From Chryseobacterium rhizosphaerae (GTDB lineage Bacteria > Bacteroidota > Bacteroidia > Flavobacteriales > Weeksellaceae): a DNA stretch of 40,340 bases. A program made the position numbers and the translations under genes. The stretch's first letter is position 1; each line of letters starts with the position of its first letter. This document shows, piece after piece, positions 24,645 to 34,090 of this stretch. The stretch spans positions 1 to 40,340 of the forward strand of contig NZ_QNUF01000037.1 in assembly GCF_003385455.1 (NCBI RefSeq). Reading direction: 5' to 3'. The notes under the pieces are model-generated. The model made no database searches, was not told where the DNA came from, and was given only the letters and a program-made list of their open reading frames with translations.

Positions 24645-24652
24645 TACTTTTG
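24645..24652 (+). promoter_or_regulatory. TACTTTTG promoter box upstream of the lectin pair
   Basis: A perfect TAnnTTTG box with CTG at the -33 position (19 bases upstream). The transcript would have a leader of about 345 bases, unusually long here. Confidence 0.45.
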
Positions 24653-25001
24653 TAGAAACACAAGCATTATGAATATCATTATTTCACATACCATTAAAAG
24701 TCCGACATAGTAGACTTATTGCTAACACATTTATAATTCTCTTAGCAAAAATCAACAATAGCAAAAAAACACCTTAACAATAAAAACTTTACGTTTTTAA
24801 TGTGGTTAAGATTCGTGTTTATACGCTCAACATTCGACACTGTAACATATTCTAAGGAATTGTTATAAAAATTATCTGCGGAACAATACGCTATCCGAAA
24901 CTAAAAACGAAAACCATTTTTTTAATTTAAAAGTACAGGGATACTTTTAACAATTCATGTTGTTAACTAAATTATCATTAACATAAATAAATTCATTAAC
25001 G

Positions 25002-25577
25002 ATGAAAAGTTTTTTCTTACAAATTTCATTTTTTTTACTAAGTTCTTTTACATTCGCACAGGTAGGGATAAATACTCCCAACCCTGATCAAAGCGCAGTT
25101 TTAGATGTATATAGCCAAGATAAAGGAATGTTGATTCCCAGGCTGAGCACTGCAAAAAGGGATGCCATTTCCAATCCCGCCAATTCTCTTTTAATATATG
25201 ATACCGACAAAAAATGTTTGAGCCAAAATATAGGAACACCTTCCAAGCCTGATTGGTTATGTATCAGCAGTAATGCAGTAAAAATGTTTTACATGCCTAG
25301 TGTTTCTTTTGATACTTCTGCCACAGCAACTGGCAGAACTAAAGACCTATATACATTATATAAAACACAGTTCGGATCTCCAAAGGCAAAGAGCACGAGC
25401 GCTCCGGCATCTATTCCTTTTTTCCCATCCAGCAAAGATCTTTACTATTATGTAACGGATGCTGATCCTAATGTATTCAGTAATATTACGATTTCTGATG
25501 ACGGAGTCATGAAATACGATGTAAAAGCAGCGGCTACAGACTGTTCTTTTATTAATATTGTTTTTGTTGTCAAATAA
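25002..25577 (+). CDS. Secreted protein with QVGINT-type N-terminus
   Basis: A 191-residue protein with a signal peptide (1-19, ending TFAQ). The mature start VGINTPNPDQSAVLDVYSQDKGMLIPRLST is the hallmark of a large group of flavobacterial surface and fibre-like proteins. The following block (SLLIYDTDKKCLSQNIGTPS) is also typical. The C-terminal half has no clear family. It lies seven bases before the lectin gene and is almost surely co-transcribed with it. No T9SS sorting domain is seen, so it is probably exported by Sec into the periplasm or outer surface. Role unknown. Confidence 0.8.
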   Translation: MKSFFLQISFFLLSSFTFAQVGINTPNPDQSAVLDVYSQDKGMLIPRLSTAKRDAISNPANSLLIYDTDKKCLSQNIGTPSKPDWLCISSNAVKMFYMPSVSFDTSATATGRTKDLYTLYKTQFGSPKAKSTSAPASIPFFPSSKDLYYYVTDADPNVFSNITISDDGVMKYDVKAAATDCSFINIVFVVK

Positions 25578-25584
25578 TTGAGTT

Positions 25585-27126
25585 ATGATAAAAAGTACCT
25601 CAATTGTAAGATACAAAAGATTTTTGCTCACTTTTTCATTGTTCATTTTCTCCCAAAATATCATGGCGCAGAATGAACAGGGAACCGGATATCCGTATTT
25701 TGTTAACTTTACGCAAGGGGTACAGCCTCAGGAAGCCTATAAAGTAGCAACAAGCGGTGTCCAGAATGATGCTACGTTTACTACAGACGGATTACGACTG
25801 ACCCGAAGCGTAAATAATATTTCAGGAGGGGTAATCCTGGCTGATAAAATATTCAAAAGTGATCAGGGAATCAAATTCGAATTTGAATTTGCCATTTATG
25901 GAGGAAATACCAATGGAGGCGATGGAATCTCTATATTCTTAGTAGACGGATCTATCCCTAAAACCCAACTTAATCTCGGATACTTTGGTGGTGGATTAGG
26001 ATATAGTTTTGTACGTGGAGGCGAGTCTACAGAAGGACTTAGAGGGGCCTATTTAGGAATAGGTCTGGATGAATACGGAAATTTTAAAACAAGCTTTAAT
26101 CAGAGAGAAAGGGTTAGAAATGGAATTTTTGGAGTGGGATTAGCTGATGGACGAAGCAATATTTCTTTAAGAGGTAAACGCGGAAATCAATATCTGTCGT
26201 CGGCAGAGCCTGCTGGATATAATGGCTATCCATTACTTTACAGTACAGCTACCAATGCCTCCCCTTCCAGTACCAACAGATCTGCTTATCTGGATACTAC
26301 AACAGGAAAGTTTGTCGGTATTAAAAACACGACTCTTCAGCAATTCAGCATTGAAAGTGGTGGAACGACCTTTCCTCTCAATGAAAATGACGCAAGATTC
26401 CGTAAAGCATATGTCACATTAGTGCCCAATCCTTCCGGTGGTTACAATGTAACCCTGGAAATACAGCATGGAACTGTGAAAGAAAAAGTGATCGATAATT
26501 ATTATTATCCAACTTCTCTGAAATATACTGAGACTACCATATCCAACAATACGGTAAGAACGCTGGATACCTCACCTCCTTCTACTTTTAGAATTGGTTT
26601 TGCGGCTTCTACAGGAGCGGCTAAAAACATACACTTATTGAGAAACTTAGGGGTGACCAGACCTTATGCTGCTGAAGTAACAGATGATCTGTTTGCGGGA
26701 TGCCCTGGGATAAAATCAACCTATTATCCTTTGCTTAATGATGCGGCTTATTCTTCAGCAAACGGTCAAAATCCGCCAACACTTTCATATAACAACCTTG
26801 ATTTTAATTCATTCCGATTTTTGGATAATAATGGCGCTGTAATTCCTAATATAACAGGCGGCGTTTATACGAACAGTCAAGGGACATGGACCTATTTACC
26901 CACTACTGGAGCGCTTTCTTTCAAGCCTGCGGTTGGGTTTACAGGAGTTGCCCAAATACAATATGATATTAAAGGTGGTGGAAGCAATGGTACTGAAGCT
27001 CCTTACAATAATGAAGAATACAGATCGTTGCCGGCACTGGTACAGGTTAATATTTCAAGTGCAAATAACTGCAGCAAAGCCTGCGTTATTTCCAACAAAA
27101 ATGTAACTCAGAAAATCACAAGATAA
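25585..27126 (+). CDS. Secreted L-type lectin-domain protein
   Basis: A 513-residue protein with a signal peptide (about 1-28, ending IMAQ). Residues about 35-355 form a legume-type lectin domain: the jelly-roll motif GGDGISIFLVDG at 112-122, then GYFGGGLGY and AYLGIGLDEYGNF (metal and sugar-site region), and FRIGFAASTGAAKNIHLLRNL near the end of the domain. A second part (about 365-495) looks like a cadherin or Ig-like repeat (GVYTNSQGTWTYLPTTGALSF). A CxxxC pair ends the protein. No type IX sorting signal is seen. It should bind glycans at the cell surface or outside. It is the second gene of a pair behind the long leader. Confidence 0.8.
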   Translation: MIKSTSIVRYKRFLLTFSLFIFSQNIMAQNEQGTGYPYFVNFTQGVQPQEAYKVATSGVQNDATFTTDGLRLTRSVNNISGGVILADKIFKSDQGIKFEFEFAIYGGNTNGGDGISIFLVDGSIPKTQLNLGYFGGGLGYSFVRGGESTEGLRGAYLGIGLDEYGNFKTSFNQRERVRNGIFGVGLADGRSNISLRGKRGNQYLSSAEPAGYNGYPLLYSTATNASPSSTNRSAYLDTTTGKFVGIKNTTLQQFSIESGGTTFPLNENDARFRKAYVTLVPNPSGGYNVTLEIQHGTVKEKVIDNYYYPTSLKYTETTISNNTVRTLDTSPPSTFRIGFAASTGAAKNIHLLRNLGVTRPYAAEVTDDLFAGCPGIKSTYYPLLNDAAYSSANGQNPPTLSYNNLDFNSFRFLDNNGAVIPNITGGVYTNSQGTWTYLPTTGALSFKPAVGFTGVAQIQYDIKGGGSNGTEAPYNNEEYRSLPALVQVNISSANNCSKACVISNKNVTQKITR

Positions 27127-27132
27127 TCTGAT

Positions 27133-27160
27133 AAAAACCAGCTTTTAAGAGCTGGTTTTT
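27133..27160. terminator. Terminator between the lectin and SDR genes
   Basis: AAAAACCAGCT (27133-27143) pairs with AGCTGGTTTTT (27150-27160), and T follows on the plus strand. Works for both convergent transcripts. Confidence 0.85.
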
Positions 27161-27181
27161 TTATTTTTTACAGAATGAAGG

Positions 27182-28153
27182 TCAATACGTATTGTTTTTA
27201 GTAAAATACTGAACCGCATCTTTGATTGCTTTATCAATGGATTGATACTTGATCCCCAGCTCATTTACCGATTTCTGGTTAGAATAATAATTACAAATCT
27301 GCAGGGCTTTCATATGGGGCGAGCAAAGATTCGTTTTGATGTTTAATTTTCTTAAGCCATCTCCTATCCATCCTAAGATCTTGAGGATCGTATTGGGAAT
27401 CGGGATCATCACCGGATTCTGATCAGTGATTTTATTTACTTTCATAAAAAACTCCTTATAACTAAGGTTTTCTTGAGCCAGTAAATATTTCTCCCCATTT
27501 TTCCCTTTCTTAACAGCCTCTACTACTCCATTGGCGGCATCTTCTGCGTGAACAAAGTTTTTTCCACCTTTTGGATAGAAAACGAGTTTCTTTTTCCAGG
27601 CCCAAAAGATTATTTTGCCGGAACTGGGTTTGCTGTCGTAAGCTCCTATCATAAAAGTAGGATTAAGAATAACAATATCCATGATGTTACGATGTTGTAA
27701 AAGATAATTTTCTGCTTCCACTTTACTTTGTGCATAGTGAGATTTTGTAAATGGGTAATGTTGAATTTTTTGCTCATTCCCGGGATTTTCTACACTACCA
27801 TGGCCTAATGTATTGGCAGAACTTATAAACAGGAATCTTTTGATCCCACAGACTTTTGCCTGGGTAAAGACCTTCACAACCATATCATAATTTATGTTCT
27901 TATAATCTTCATAGCTGAGAAGATCCTGACGGGTTTCCGCAGCAATATGGATGAAGCAGTCTACTTCTTTGAGAAATAATGAGAGATCGGCAGCCAGATC
28001 ACCTTCAATCAGCTTCAGATTTTTGTCTTCTTCACCCAAATACTTGCTTTTCTGGCGCACCAGAGCAATAACAAAATAACCATCTTTTAATAATTTAATA
28101 ATGACGTTGGTCCCCAGAAGCCCGGTAGCTCCGGTTACAAAAACTTTTTTCAT
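27182..28153 (-). CDS. NAD-dependent epimerase/dehydratase (extended SDR)
   Basis: A 323-residue Rossmann-fold protein. The nucleotide-binding motif GATGLLG is at about 8-14, the catalytic YxxxK is YAQSK (with an upstream Ser/Thr in ISSANTLG), and the fold continues with NPTFMIGAYD. These features fit extended SDRs of the 3-beta-hydroxysteroid dehydrogenase/dihydroflavonol reductase type; the substrate is unknown. It follows the other SDR gene after 89 bases on the same strand. Confidence 0.85.
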   Translation of the reverse strand: MKKVFVTGATGLLGTNVIIKLLKDGYFVIALVRQKSKYLGEEDKNLKLIEGDLAADLSLFLKEVDCFIHIAAETRQDLLSYEDYKNINYDMVVKVFTQAKVCGIKRFLFISSANTLGHGSVENPGNEQKIQHYPFTKSHYAQSKVEAENYLLQHRNIMDIVILNPTFMIGAYDSKPSSGKIIFWAWKKKLVFYPKGGKNFVHAEDAANGVVEAVKKGKNGEKYLLAQENLSYKEFFMKVNKITDQNPVMIPIPNTILKILGWIGDGLRKLNIKTNLCSPHMKALQICNYYSNQKSVNELGIKYQSIDKAIKDAVQYFTKNNTY

Positions 28154-28242
28154 ATGTTACTTATCTTTTTTAAGCCCATTCGGCATCCCCTCATTTTTCT
28201 CCATATAAGCATAGTATACATGAAGTTTCAATGATGTCAGTC

Positions 28243-29028
28243 TTATGCTTCGATTTCTCTTTTTATTGCCTGGGTCATCAGCGGAAGTTTTATCCATATC
28301 GGTAAAATTTTCATGATCAGCCAGCTGATTGGGTTCACCATAATTACGGAATCTTTTTTAAATAACTGGTGAATACAGTAGGAAGCTACTTTATCAGGAT
28401 TTAAAAGGGTCAGCCTGCCCAAAAAACCTTGTTTTTCAATTCGTTTACATACATCCGTATTGGTTTTCATGGCTCCGGGATTCACGACGCTTACAAAAAC
28501 ATTGGTATCTTTCAGTTCTTCATGTAATCCTCTGGAAAATGAATGGATAAAGGTTTTAGAGGCCGGATATACTGTTTTAAAACCTATAGGAGAAAAAGCG
28601 GCCATGCTTGAAACATTTAAAATATAAGCTTTCGACTGCCTTAAAAGATTAGGAAGAAGCTGATGGGTAATAAGTGAAGTAGCAGTTACATTCACCTGAA
28701 GAATAGTATTGATATAGTCAGAGCTGGCTTCTGTAAACTTTTTGGTACCTCCAAGACCTGCATTATTGATCAGGATATGAATCTCAAAGGATTGATTAAG
28801 CCATGCCGTAAGTTTCATCACATTATCATGTACGGAAAGGTCTACTTCATAATAATGGGCTTTTATAGAATAGTTTTTTTCAAGTTCTTCGGTGAGTTCT
28901 TTTAAATTCTGATGGGGAAGACTTACCAGGATAACGTTGATATTTTTCTTAGCCAGATTTTCAGCGAATGCTTTTCCCAGCCCCTGGCTGGCTCCTGTGA
29001 TAACTGCGTATGATTCTTTGGTTTCCAT
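28243..29028 (-). CDS. Short-chain dehydrogenase/reductase
   Basis: A 261-residue classical SDR. The cofactor motif TGASQGLG is at 11-18, NNAG follows near 88, the catalytic Ser lies in NVSSMAAF, and the YxxxK is YPASK. The C-terminal part (about 225-250) is hydrophobic, as in membrane-associated SDRs of the DltE-like kind. Substrate unknown. A TAGCTTTG box (complement of 29048-29055) is the likely promoter. Confidence 0.88.
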   Translation of the reverse strand: METKESYAVITGASQGLGKAFAENLAKKNINVILVSLPHQNLKELTEELEKNYSIKAHYYEVDLSVHDNVMKLTAWLNQSFEIHILINNAGLGGTKKFTEASSDYINTILQVNVTATSLITHQLLPNLLRQSKAYILNVSSMAAFSPIGFKTVYPASKTFIHSFSRGLHEELKDTNVFVSVVNPGAMKTNTDVCKRIEKQGFLGRLTLLNPDKVASYCIHQLFKKDSVIMVNPISWLIMKILPIWIKLPLMTQAIKREIEA

Positions 29029-29047
29029 AAAACAAAATTTTATGGTA

Positions 29048-29055
29048 CAAAGCTA
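29048..29055 (-). promoter_or_regulatory. TAGCTTTG promoter box of the SDR pair
   Basis: A perfect TAnnTTTG box on the minus strand, 20 bases before the SDR start at 29028. Confidence 0.5.
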
Positions 29056-29172
29056 TTATAGAAGTAAAATTTTAATGTTCCGACTTATCTTAATGAACCC
29101 ATTTTCAAACAATCCTTAAAAAACATTAAAACACTGAATTACAAGTTATTACAATTTACAGAAAGTTAAAAT

Positions 29173-30276
29173 TTATAAATCGGAACTTATTTTTTTAAAT
29201 TCAGAAGGAGTTTGCCCGGTCAGTTTTTTGAATGTAGTATTAAAAGAAGTCTTGGAATTGAATCCCGACTCATAGGCAATTCCTAAAATTGAAAATTTAC
29301 TGTCAGCATCTTTTAGAAGTACTTTTGCATACTCCACTCTGTATCCGTTCACATACTGAAAAAAGTTCTTTCCAAAACCCGTATTGATGACATAAGACAG
29401 ATGATGACTGGAAACCTCAAGTGTTTCTGCCAATTTTATCAGGTTCAGATCACTATCCAGATAAGGTTTGCCGGTCTCCATAATGTTTTCCAGCTGAATC
29501 TTAATCTTACCTAATTCTTCGTCTGAGATCAACTTTCTTTTCACTTCTTCTTCATCAGCATCTTCATCAATAGAGATCAGCTCCTGGCGCTGTTTTTCTT
29601 CCAGAGGATAAATCTCTTTCTGCTTCAGAGAATAATAAGCTACCCAGTAAATAACCAGCAAAAAAACCGTATTAATGAAGAAATTTAAAGATTTGGGATC
29701 ATAAAACAGGTTGTAGATCACATAAATGATATTGACGATGAACAGCACAACAATAATATATTCCAGCCAGTTGAGGTTAATTCCTTCCGTATTGGAAGAA
29801 AACTGCTGAATCTTTCTTTGATGCTTTCTGATAATGATATAGGAAAGGCCAGTATAAAAGAGAGCCTGAATAAGGATCAAAATAACACTCAGATATTCAA
29901 ATGGATTAGTAAAACCAGACTGTATCAGGAAAAGGCATATCAGGAAAGCTGCCGGAAGCAATAGGAATTTAAGATCCGTAATTTTAAATGTAAAAGTAGG
30001 ATTGGTATAGAACAGCACGCTGAAATAAAAAACAATTGGCGTTAAAAACTGGACAAACCGCACTATATACAGGGAATGGAACTCAATGGCTGATCCGGTA
30101 ATTAAAAACAGAACCTCATCCATCCAAAAGGTAGACCACAGGAACAGAAAAATTCCGAACCAGAAATTGGCCTTTCTGTTAACCTGTAAAGGGTTGGTCA
30201 GCTTCAGCAGCGAAAGCAAAACCAATGAACCATAGATAAGTATCACGATGAAACTGTTTAATTCTGATGTGTTCAT
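29173..30276 (-). CDS. Multi-pass membrane AraC family regulator
   Basis: A 367-residue protein. Seven or eight hydrophobic segments fill residues about 8-220, followed by an acidic linker and an AraC-type helix-turn-helix (about 265-365) with LAETLEVSSHHLSYVINTGFGKNFFQYVNGYRVEYA and SKTSFNTTFKKLTGQTPSEFKK. This membrane-AraC layout is common in flavobacteria; ligands are unknown. It lies 31 bases after the rhomboid gene and 144 bases before the SDR promoter region. It may control the SDR pair, but proximity is the only evidence. Confidence 0.85.
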   Translation of the reverse strand: MNTSELNSFIVILIYGSLVLLSLLKLTNPLQVNRKANFWFGIFLFLWSTFWMDEVLFLITGSAIEFHSLYIVRFVQFLTPIVFYFSVLFYTNPTFTFKITDLKFLLLPAAFLICLFLIQSGFTNPFEYLSVILILIQALFYTGLSYIIIRKHQRKIQQFSSNTEGINLNWLEYIIVVLFIVNIIYVIYNLFYDPKSLNFFINTVFLLVIYWVAYYSLKQKEIYPLEEKQRQELISIDEDADEEEVKRKLISDEELGKIKIQLENIMETGKPYLDSDLNLIKLAETLEVSSHHLSYVINTGFGKNFFQYVNGYRVEYAKVLLKDADSKFSILGIAYESGFNSKTSFNTTFKKLTGQTPSEFKKISSDL

Positions 30277-30307
30277 TGGTTTTGATATTTTTAGTAAAAA
30301 TAGTGTT

Positions 30308-30949
30308 TTATCCTATTCTTTTCCTGACAAAGATCTGATATCCCAGATAAATTAATGGCAGTGACATCACTCCTAAGAAAAGCATATTGCTCATAGCCAG
30401 CTGTGGGTGCATTACAATAGAATAAACAAGTCCGAAAAAGGCTCCTCCCAAATGAGCAGCATGCCCCAGGTTATCCCATTGCTTAGGATTCAGCATCATG
30501 TATACTGAATATCCAAAGTATAGTGTTCCAAACAGCCATCCCGGAAGGAAGTTAACACTGATTTCATTCGGTGCCATTGCAATAGATGCAAAAATAATTC
30601 CTGACACAGCACCAGAGGCACCAATAGCAGAATACCAGGGTTGCTTTTTATAGATCTGCAGACTGAATAGATTCCCGAGAATCATTGATCCGAAATACAC
30701 GATCAAAAATCCTATTTCTCCAAAGAAGTGAATAACCACTCCCTGAAAAAAGTATAGGGAAAGCATATTAAAAAATAAATGCATAAAATCTGCATGCAAA
30801 AATGCAGAACTGATAAGCCTGATATATTCTTTACGATTGGCAATAGCCCCAACATTAAATTTATATTTTTCAAATAAACTGGTATTGTTGAGTCCCATGT
30901 AACTAAAAATACATGTAACAGCCATTATAATTAAAACAACTATATTCAT
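30308..30949 (-). CDS. Rhomboid family intramembrane serine protease
   Basis: A 213-residue, six-segment membrane protein. The catalytic pair is visible: S112 in GASGAVSG and H166 in GHAAHLGG, along with the oxyanion-hole HxxxN (H57 to N61). So it should be active. Rhomboids cut membrane-spanning helices; the target here is unknown. It is 42 bases downstream of parC on the same strand and could be part of the topoisomerase IV transcript. Confidence 0.9.
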   Translation of the reverse strand: MNIVVLIIMAVTCIFSYMGLNNTSLFEKYKFNVGAIANRKEYIRLISSAFLHADFMHLFFNMLSLYFFQGVVIHFFGEIGFLIVYFGSMILGNLFSLQIYKKQPWYSAIGASGAVSGIIFASIAMAPNEISVNFLPGWLFGTLYFGYSVYMMLNPKQWDNLGHAAHLGGAFFGLVYSIVMHPQLAMSNMLFLGVMSLPLIYLGYQIFVRKRIG

Positions 30950-30991
30950 CTGATGTTTTTTTATCTATTTTTTTGACCTGAAATTCTTTAT

Positions 30992-33580
30992 TTATTCAGA
31001 TTCATTATTCTCTCCATCCTGAAACAGATCACCGATGACCCCACCATCTTCATCCATATCTCCTGTCTGTTCCGGCTCTTCATACACTTCCGGCTCTTCT
31101 TCTACAGGTTCTGGAACCGTGATGTTGATTGCTTTCACTTTAAATTTCGTGAACTGATTTCCAATTGCTTTTATTCCTTTTACAGCAATAAATTCATCAA
31201 TAGCAATGGTCTCAGGTTCGCGATCTTTTCCTTTATCTTTAGCAAAAATAATCTCTGCTGTTGCTTCGTTGGCCACAATTACATTCTCAATGAACGATTT
31301 AGGATGTTCTGAAGGCATGAAAGTCTGTACATTAACGGTATTTTCCAATAAGAATCTCTTGATAAAGTACATATCTTTCTCTCCGTCATAATAAATACAG
31401 GTAATTGCCTGTCCGGGTCTCCATTTTTCAAGCACTAAGTATTCGTCATCAAAACGGTTACCCAGGTCGAAAGAAACCAGTTTTACCTCTCCATTGGTAT
31501 TAATGGTCAGAATCTTGTCATCTCCTTTGAAACTGCCTAATAAAGTTCCTCTTGCATCTGCATTCAGCCTTCTTACCGTATCATCGAACCATATCTTTCT
31601 CGGGGCGAGGGTAGAAACTCCCTCTTCCTTCATATCAACTTTTTTCACGGCATATTTCGTCACAAGGTTTCCTTTGGAATCTCTTCCCTTAATGGCAAGT
31701 TCGGAGAAGTTGATTTCCATTTTATTTTTTCTGATCCTTGGATTCGGTTTTAAAAGTACTGTTACAGTCTCCGCTTCCCCATTGGGATTAGCTGAAAAAT
31801 ACAGCATCTCTGAACCTTTTTTATCTGAAGCTAAAGGATAATCTGTATTTCTTGTTACTCCGGTTACAGAAAAACGTTTCATATAATAAGGACCATCTCT
31901 ACCTTCACGGTAAATCATATTATATACAGTCCTTTTATCATTCTTCTTCCAGATTGCCACATGCAGAATGTCTTTGCCAATAAATGTTTTAGCTTCTACT
32001 TTTACCACTTTCATGCTTCCATCCTTTCTGAAAGTAATGATATCATCAATATCAGAACAATCAAACATATACTGATCTTTCTTCAGGGATGTTCCGATGA
32101 ATCCTTCTTCAAAATTGGCATAGAATTTTTCGTTAGCTACGGCTACTTTTGTCGCGTCAATTGTATCGAAGATTCTAAGTTCTGTTTTTCTCTGCTTATC
32201 CTTCCCATACTTCTTCTGAATATTTAAATAATACTCAATAGCATAAGGAATCAGATGAGCCAGGTTATATTTTACCTGTTCTATTTTCCCTTCAAGAGCA
32301 GCAATATTTTCTTTAAATTTATCTAAATCGAATCTCGAAATTCTCTTGATCCGGATCTCCGTTAATCTTAAAATATCTTCTTCCGTTACTGCCCTTAAAA
32401 GATGTTTGGTATGAGGTTTTAACCCTTTATCTATTGTTTTTAGTACATCATCCCAGGTTTTTACCTCTTCAATGTCGTGGTAGATTCTGTTTTCAATGAA
32501 AATTCTTTCTAATGAAGAGAAATGCCAGTTTTCCTGAAGTTCATGAAGCTCAATTTCGAGTTCTTTTTTAAGTAAAGAAACCGTATGATCCGTATTCATT
32601 TTCAGAATTTCCGAAACATTCATAAACATGGGCTTATCTCCTACAATTACACATGCATTGGGAGAAATAGTTACCTGACAGTCTGTAAATGCATACAGTG
32701 CATCAATAGTCTTATCCGGTGAAACATCATGATGAATGTGGATCAGGATTTCCACTTTATCCGAAGTGTTGTCCTCAATTTTCTTGATTTTGATCTTCCC
32801 TTTCTCGTTGGCTTTTAAGATAGAATCTATCAGATCGCTCGTAGTCTTGGAATAAGGAAGCTCAGAAATAACCAGAAGGTGTTTATCTGTCTGGGTAATT
32901 TTTGCTCTCGCTCTTACTTTACCTCCTCTGTGGCCATCATTATATTCGGAAACATCCAGATAACCGGCAGTTAGAAAGTCCGGAAATATTTCAAATCTCT
33001 TTCCTTTTAAATACGCCACCGAAGCATTGATCAGCTCATTAAAATTGTGAGGAAGTATTTTGGTGGAAAGTCCTACCCCAATTCCTTCCACTCCCTGAGC
33101 CAAAAGCAGGGGGAATTTTACCGGAAGATCAATAGGTTCATTATTTCTGCCATCATAGGATTTTGCCCATTCTGTTGTTTTGGGATTAAATACCACTTCC
33201 AGTGCAAAAGGAGTCAGCCTGGCTTCAATATACCTTGCGGCAGCGGCAGAATCTCCCGTATAGATATTTCCCCAGTTTCCCTGGGTATCTATCAGGATTT
33301 CTTTTTGCCCGATCTGCACCATGGCATCCGTAATTGAAGCATCACCGTGAGGGTGATATTTCATGGTATTTCCTACAATATTAGCTACTTTATTATACCG
33401 GCCATCTTCCAGTTCTCTCATAGAGTGCATAATCCTACGCTGAACAGGTTTCAGCCCGTCATACACCGAAGGGATAGCTCTATCAAGAATTACATAGGAA
33501 GCATAATCCAGAAACCAGTCTTTATAAAGTCCGGAAACTTTCTTTAAGCTTTCACCCTCATGCGAATATTCTTCTGTCAT
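30992..33580 (-). CDS. parC: DNA topoisomerase IV subunit A
   Basis: An 862-residue type IIA topoisomerase A subunit. The active-site tyrosine is Y117 in AAAARYIEARLT. The helix that contacts quinolones reads HPHGDASITDAMV at 76-88, with Ala81 where E. coli ParC has Ser80. The C-terminal domain has beta-propeller-type repeats and an acidic tail (PEPVEEEPEVYEEPE). Together with ParE it separates linked daughter chromosomes. The gene lies eight bases after the small membrane gene. The neighbouring parE and the Bacteroidota-type helix support parC rather than gyrA. Confidence 0.92.
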   Translation of the reverse strand: MTEEYSHEGESLKKVSGLYKDWFLDYASYVILDRAIPSVYDGLKPVQRRIMHSMRELEDGRYNKVANIVGNTMKYHPHGDASITDAMVQIGQKEILIDTQGNWGNIYTGDSAAAARYIEARLTPFALEVVFNPKTTEWAKSYDGRNNEPIDLPVKFPLLLAQGVEGIGVGLSTKILPHNFNELINASVAYLKGKRFEIFPDFLTAGYLDVSEYNDGHRGGKVRARAKITQTDKHLLVISELPYSKTTSDLIDSILKANEKGKIKIKKIEDNTSDKVEILIHIHHDVSPDKTIDALYAFTDCQVTISPNACVIVGDKPMFMNVSEILKMNTDHTVSLLKKELEIELHELQENWHFSSLERIFIENRIYHDIEEVKTWDDVLKTIDKGLKPHTKHLLRAVTEEDILRLTEIRIKRISRFDLDKFKENIAALEGKIEQVKYNLAHLIPYAIEYYLNIQKKYGKDKQRKTELRIFDTIDATKVAVANEKFYANFEEGFIGTSLKKDQYMFDCSDIDDIITFRKDGSMKVVKVEAKTFIGKDILHVAIWKKNDKRTVYNMIYREGRDGPYYMKRFSVTGVTRNTDYPLASDKKGSEMLYFSANPNGEAETVTVLLKPNPRIRKNKMEINFSELAIKGRDSKGNLVTKYAVKKVDMKEEGVSTLAPRKIWFDDTVRRLNADARGTLLGSFKGDDKILTINTNGEVKLVSFDLGNRFDDEYLVLEKWRPGQAITCIYYDGEKDMYFIKRFLLENTVNVQTFMPSEHPKSFIENVIVANEATAEIIFAKDKGKDREPETIAIDEFIAVKGIKAIGNQFTKFKVKAINITVPEPVEEEPEVYEEPEQTGDMDEDGGVIGDLFQDGENNESE

Positions 33581-33588
33581 TTTTATTT

Positions 33589-34065
33589 TTAATCTTTTTT
33601 CTCTTTATTAGCTTTCACTACTTTGTTCAGAGAGAGTTTTAAATCATTTACTTCTTTTCCGGTCAAATAAGAGATCTGGTATTTCAGTACGGTAGAACCG
33701 TTATTCTTACTTGAAATGGTAATATATAGTCTTTTGATAAAGAGAATAGTGATTACATCATATTTTATCAGTTTATATTTTGGAAACTCATCATACAGAG
33801 GAGTATTCAAAAAAGGAATAATATTTCTATTTTTAAAATTCAGGGCTTCTCCATCACTGTCATATTCAAAAATCTGTCGTCCGTTAAGATGGAAGATGAA
33901 CAACATCAGAACTGGAACCAGAATCAGTAAATAGCTTTCATTTTTCAATACATTAAACCTATATTCATTTGCTAAAAAACTAACTATTCCCAGTACAACC
34001 ATCATAAGGAGCAACGTATTGATAAAATTATACAACGATGCTTTGTTACGGTTACTTAGTCTCAT
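33589..34065 (-). CDS. Small two-segment membrane protein between parE and parC
   Basis: A 158-residue protein with two membrane helices (about 12-28 and 43-57), then a soluble part rich in beta strands (YDVITILFIKRLYITISS, then KYQISYLTGKEV) that could be a PH-like domain. No family that I can name. It starts 25 bases after parE and ends eight bases before parC, so it is inside the topoisomerase IV operon. A link to chromosome segregation at the membrane is only suggested by position. Confidence 0.75.
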   Translation of the reverse strand: MRLSNRNKASLYNFINTLLLMMVVLGIVSFLANEYRFNVLKNESYLLILVPVLMLFIFHLNGRQIFEYDSDGEALNFKNRNIIPFLNTPLYDEFPKYKLIKYDVITILFIKRLYITISSKNNGSTVLKYQISYLTGKEVNDLKLSLNKVVKANKEKKD

Positions 34066-34090
34066 TTAATTTTCATGTTTATTGTAAGTT

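Larger units (their letters stand above)
24222..25001. other. Long AT-rich intergenic region
   Basis: About 780 bases. 24222-24330 has no clear signal. 24333-24488 holds a short minus-strand frame that looks like a protein remnant. A promoter box TACTTTTG lies at 24645-24652, leaving a leader of about 350 bases before 25002. The leader is very AT-rich with no recognisable riboswitch and only tiny ORFs. Confidence 0.5.

Noticed and set aside
31494..31841. Plus-strand frame of 115 codons opposite parC
   Set aside because: Shadow of the well-conserved parC reading frame.
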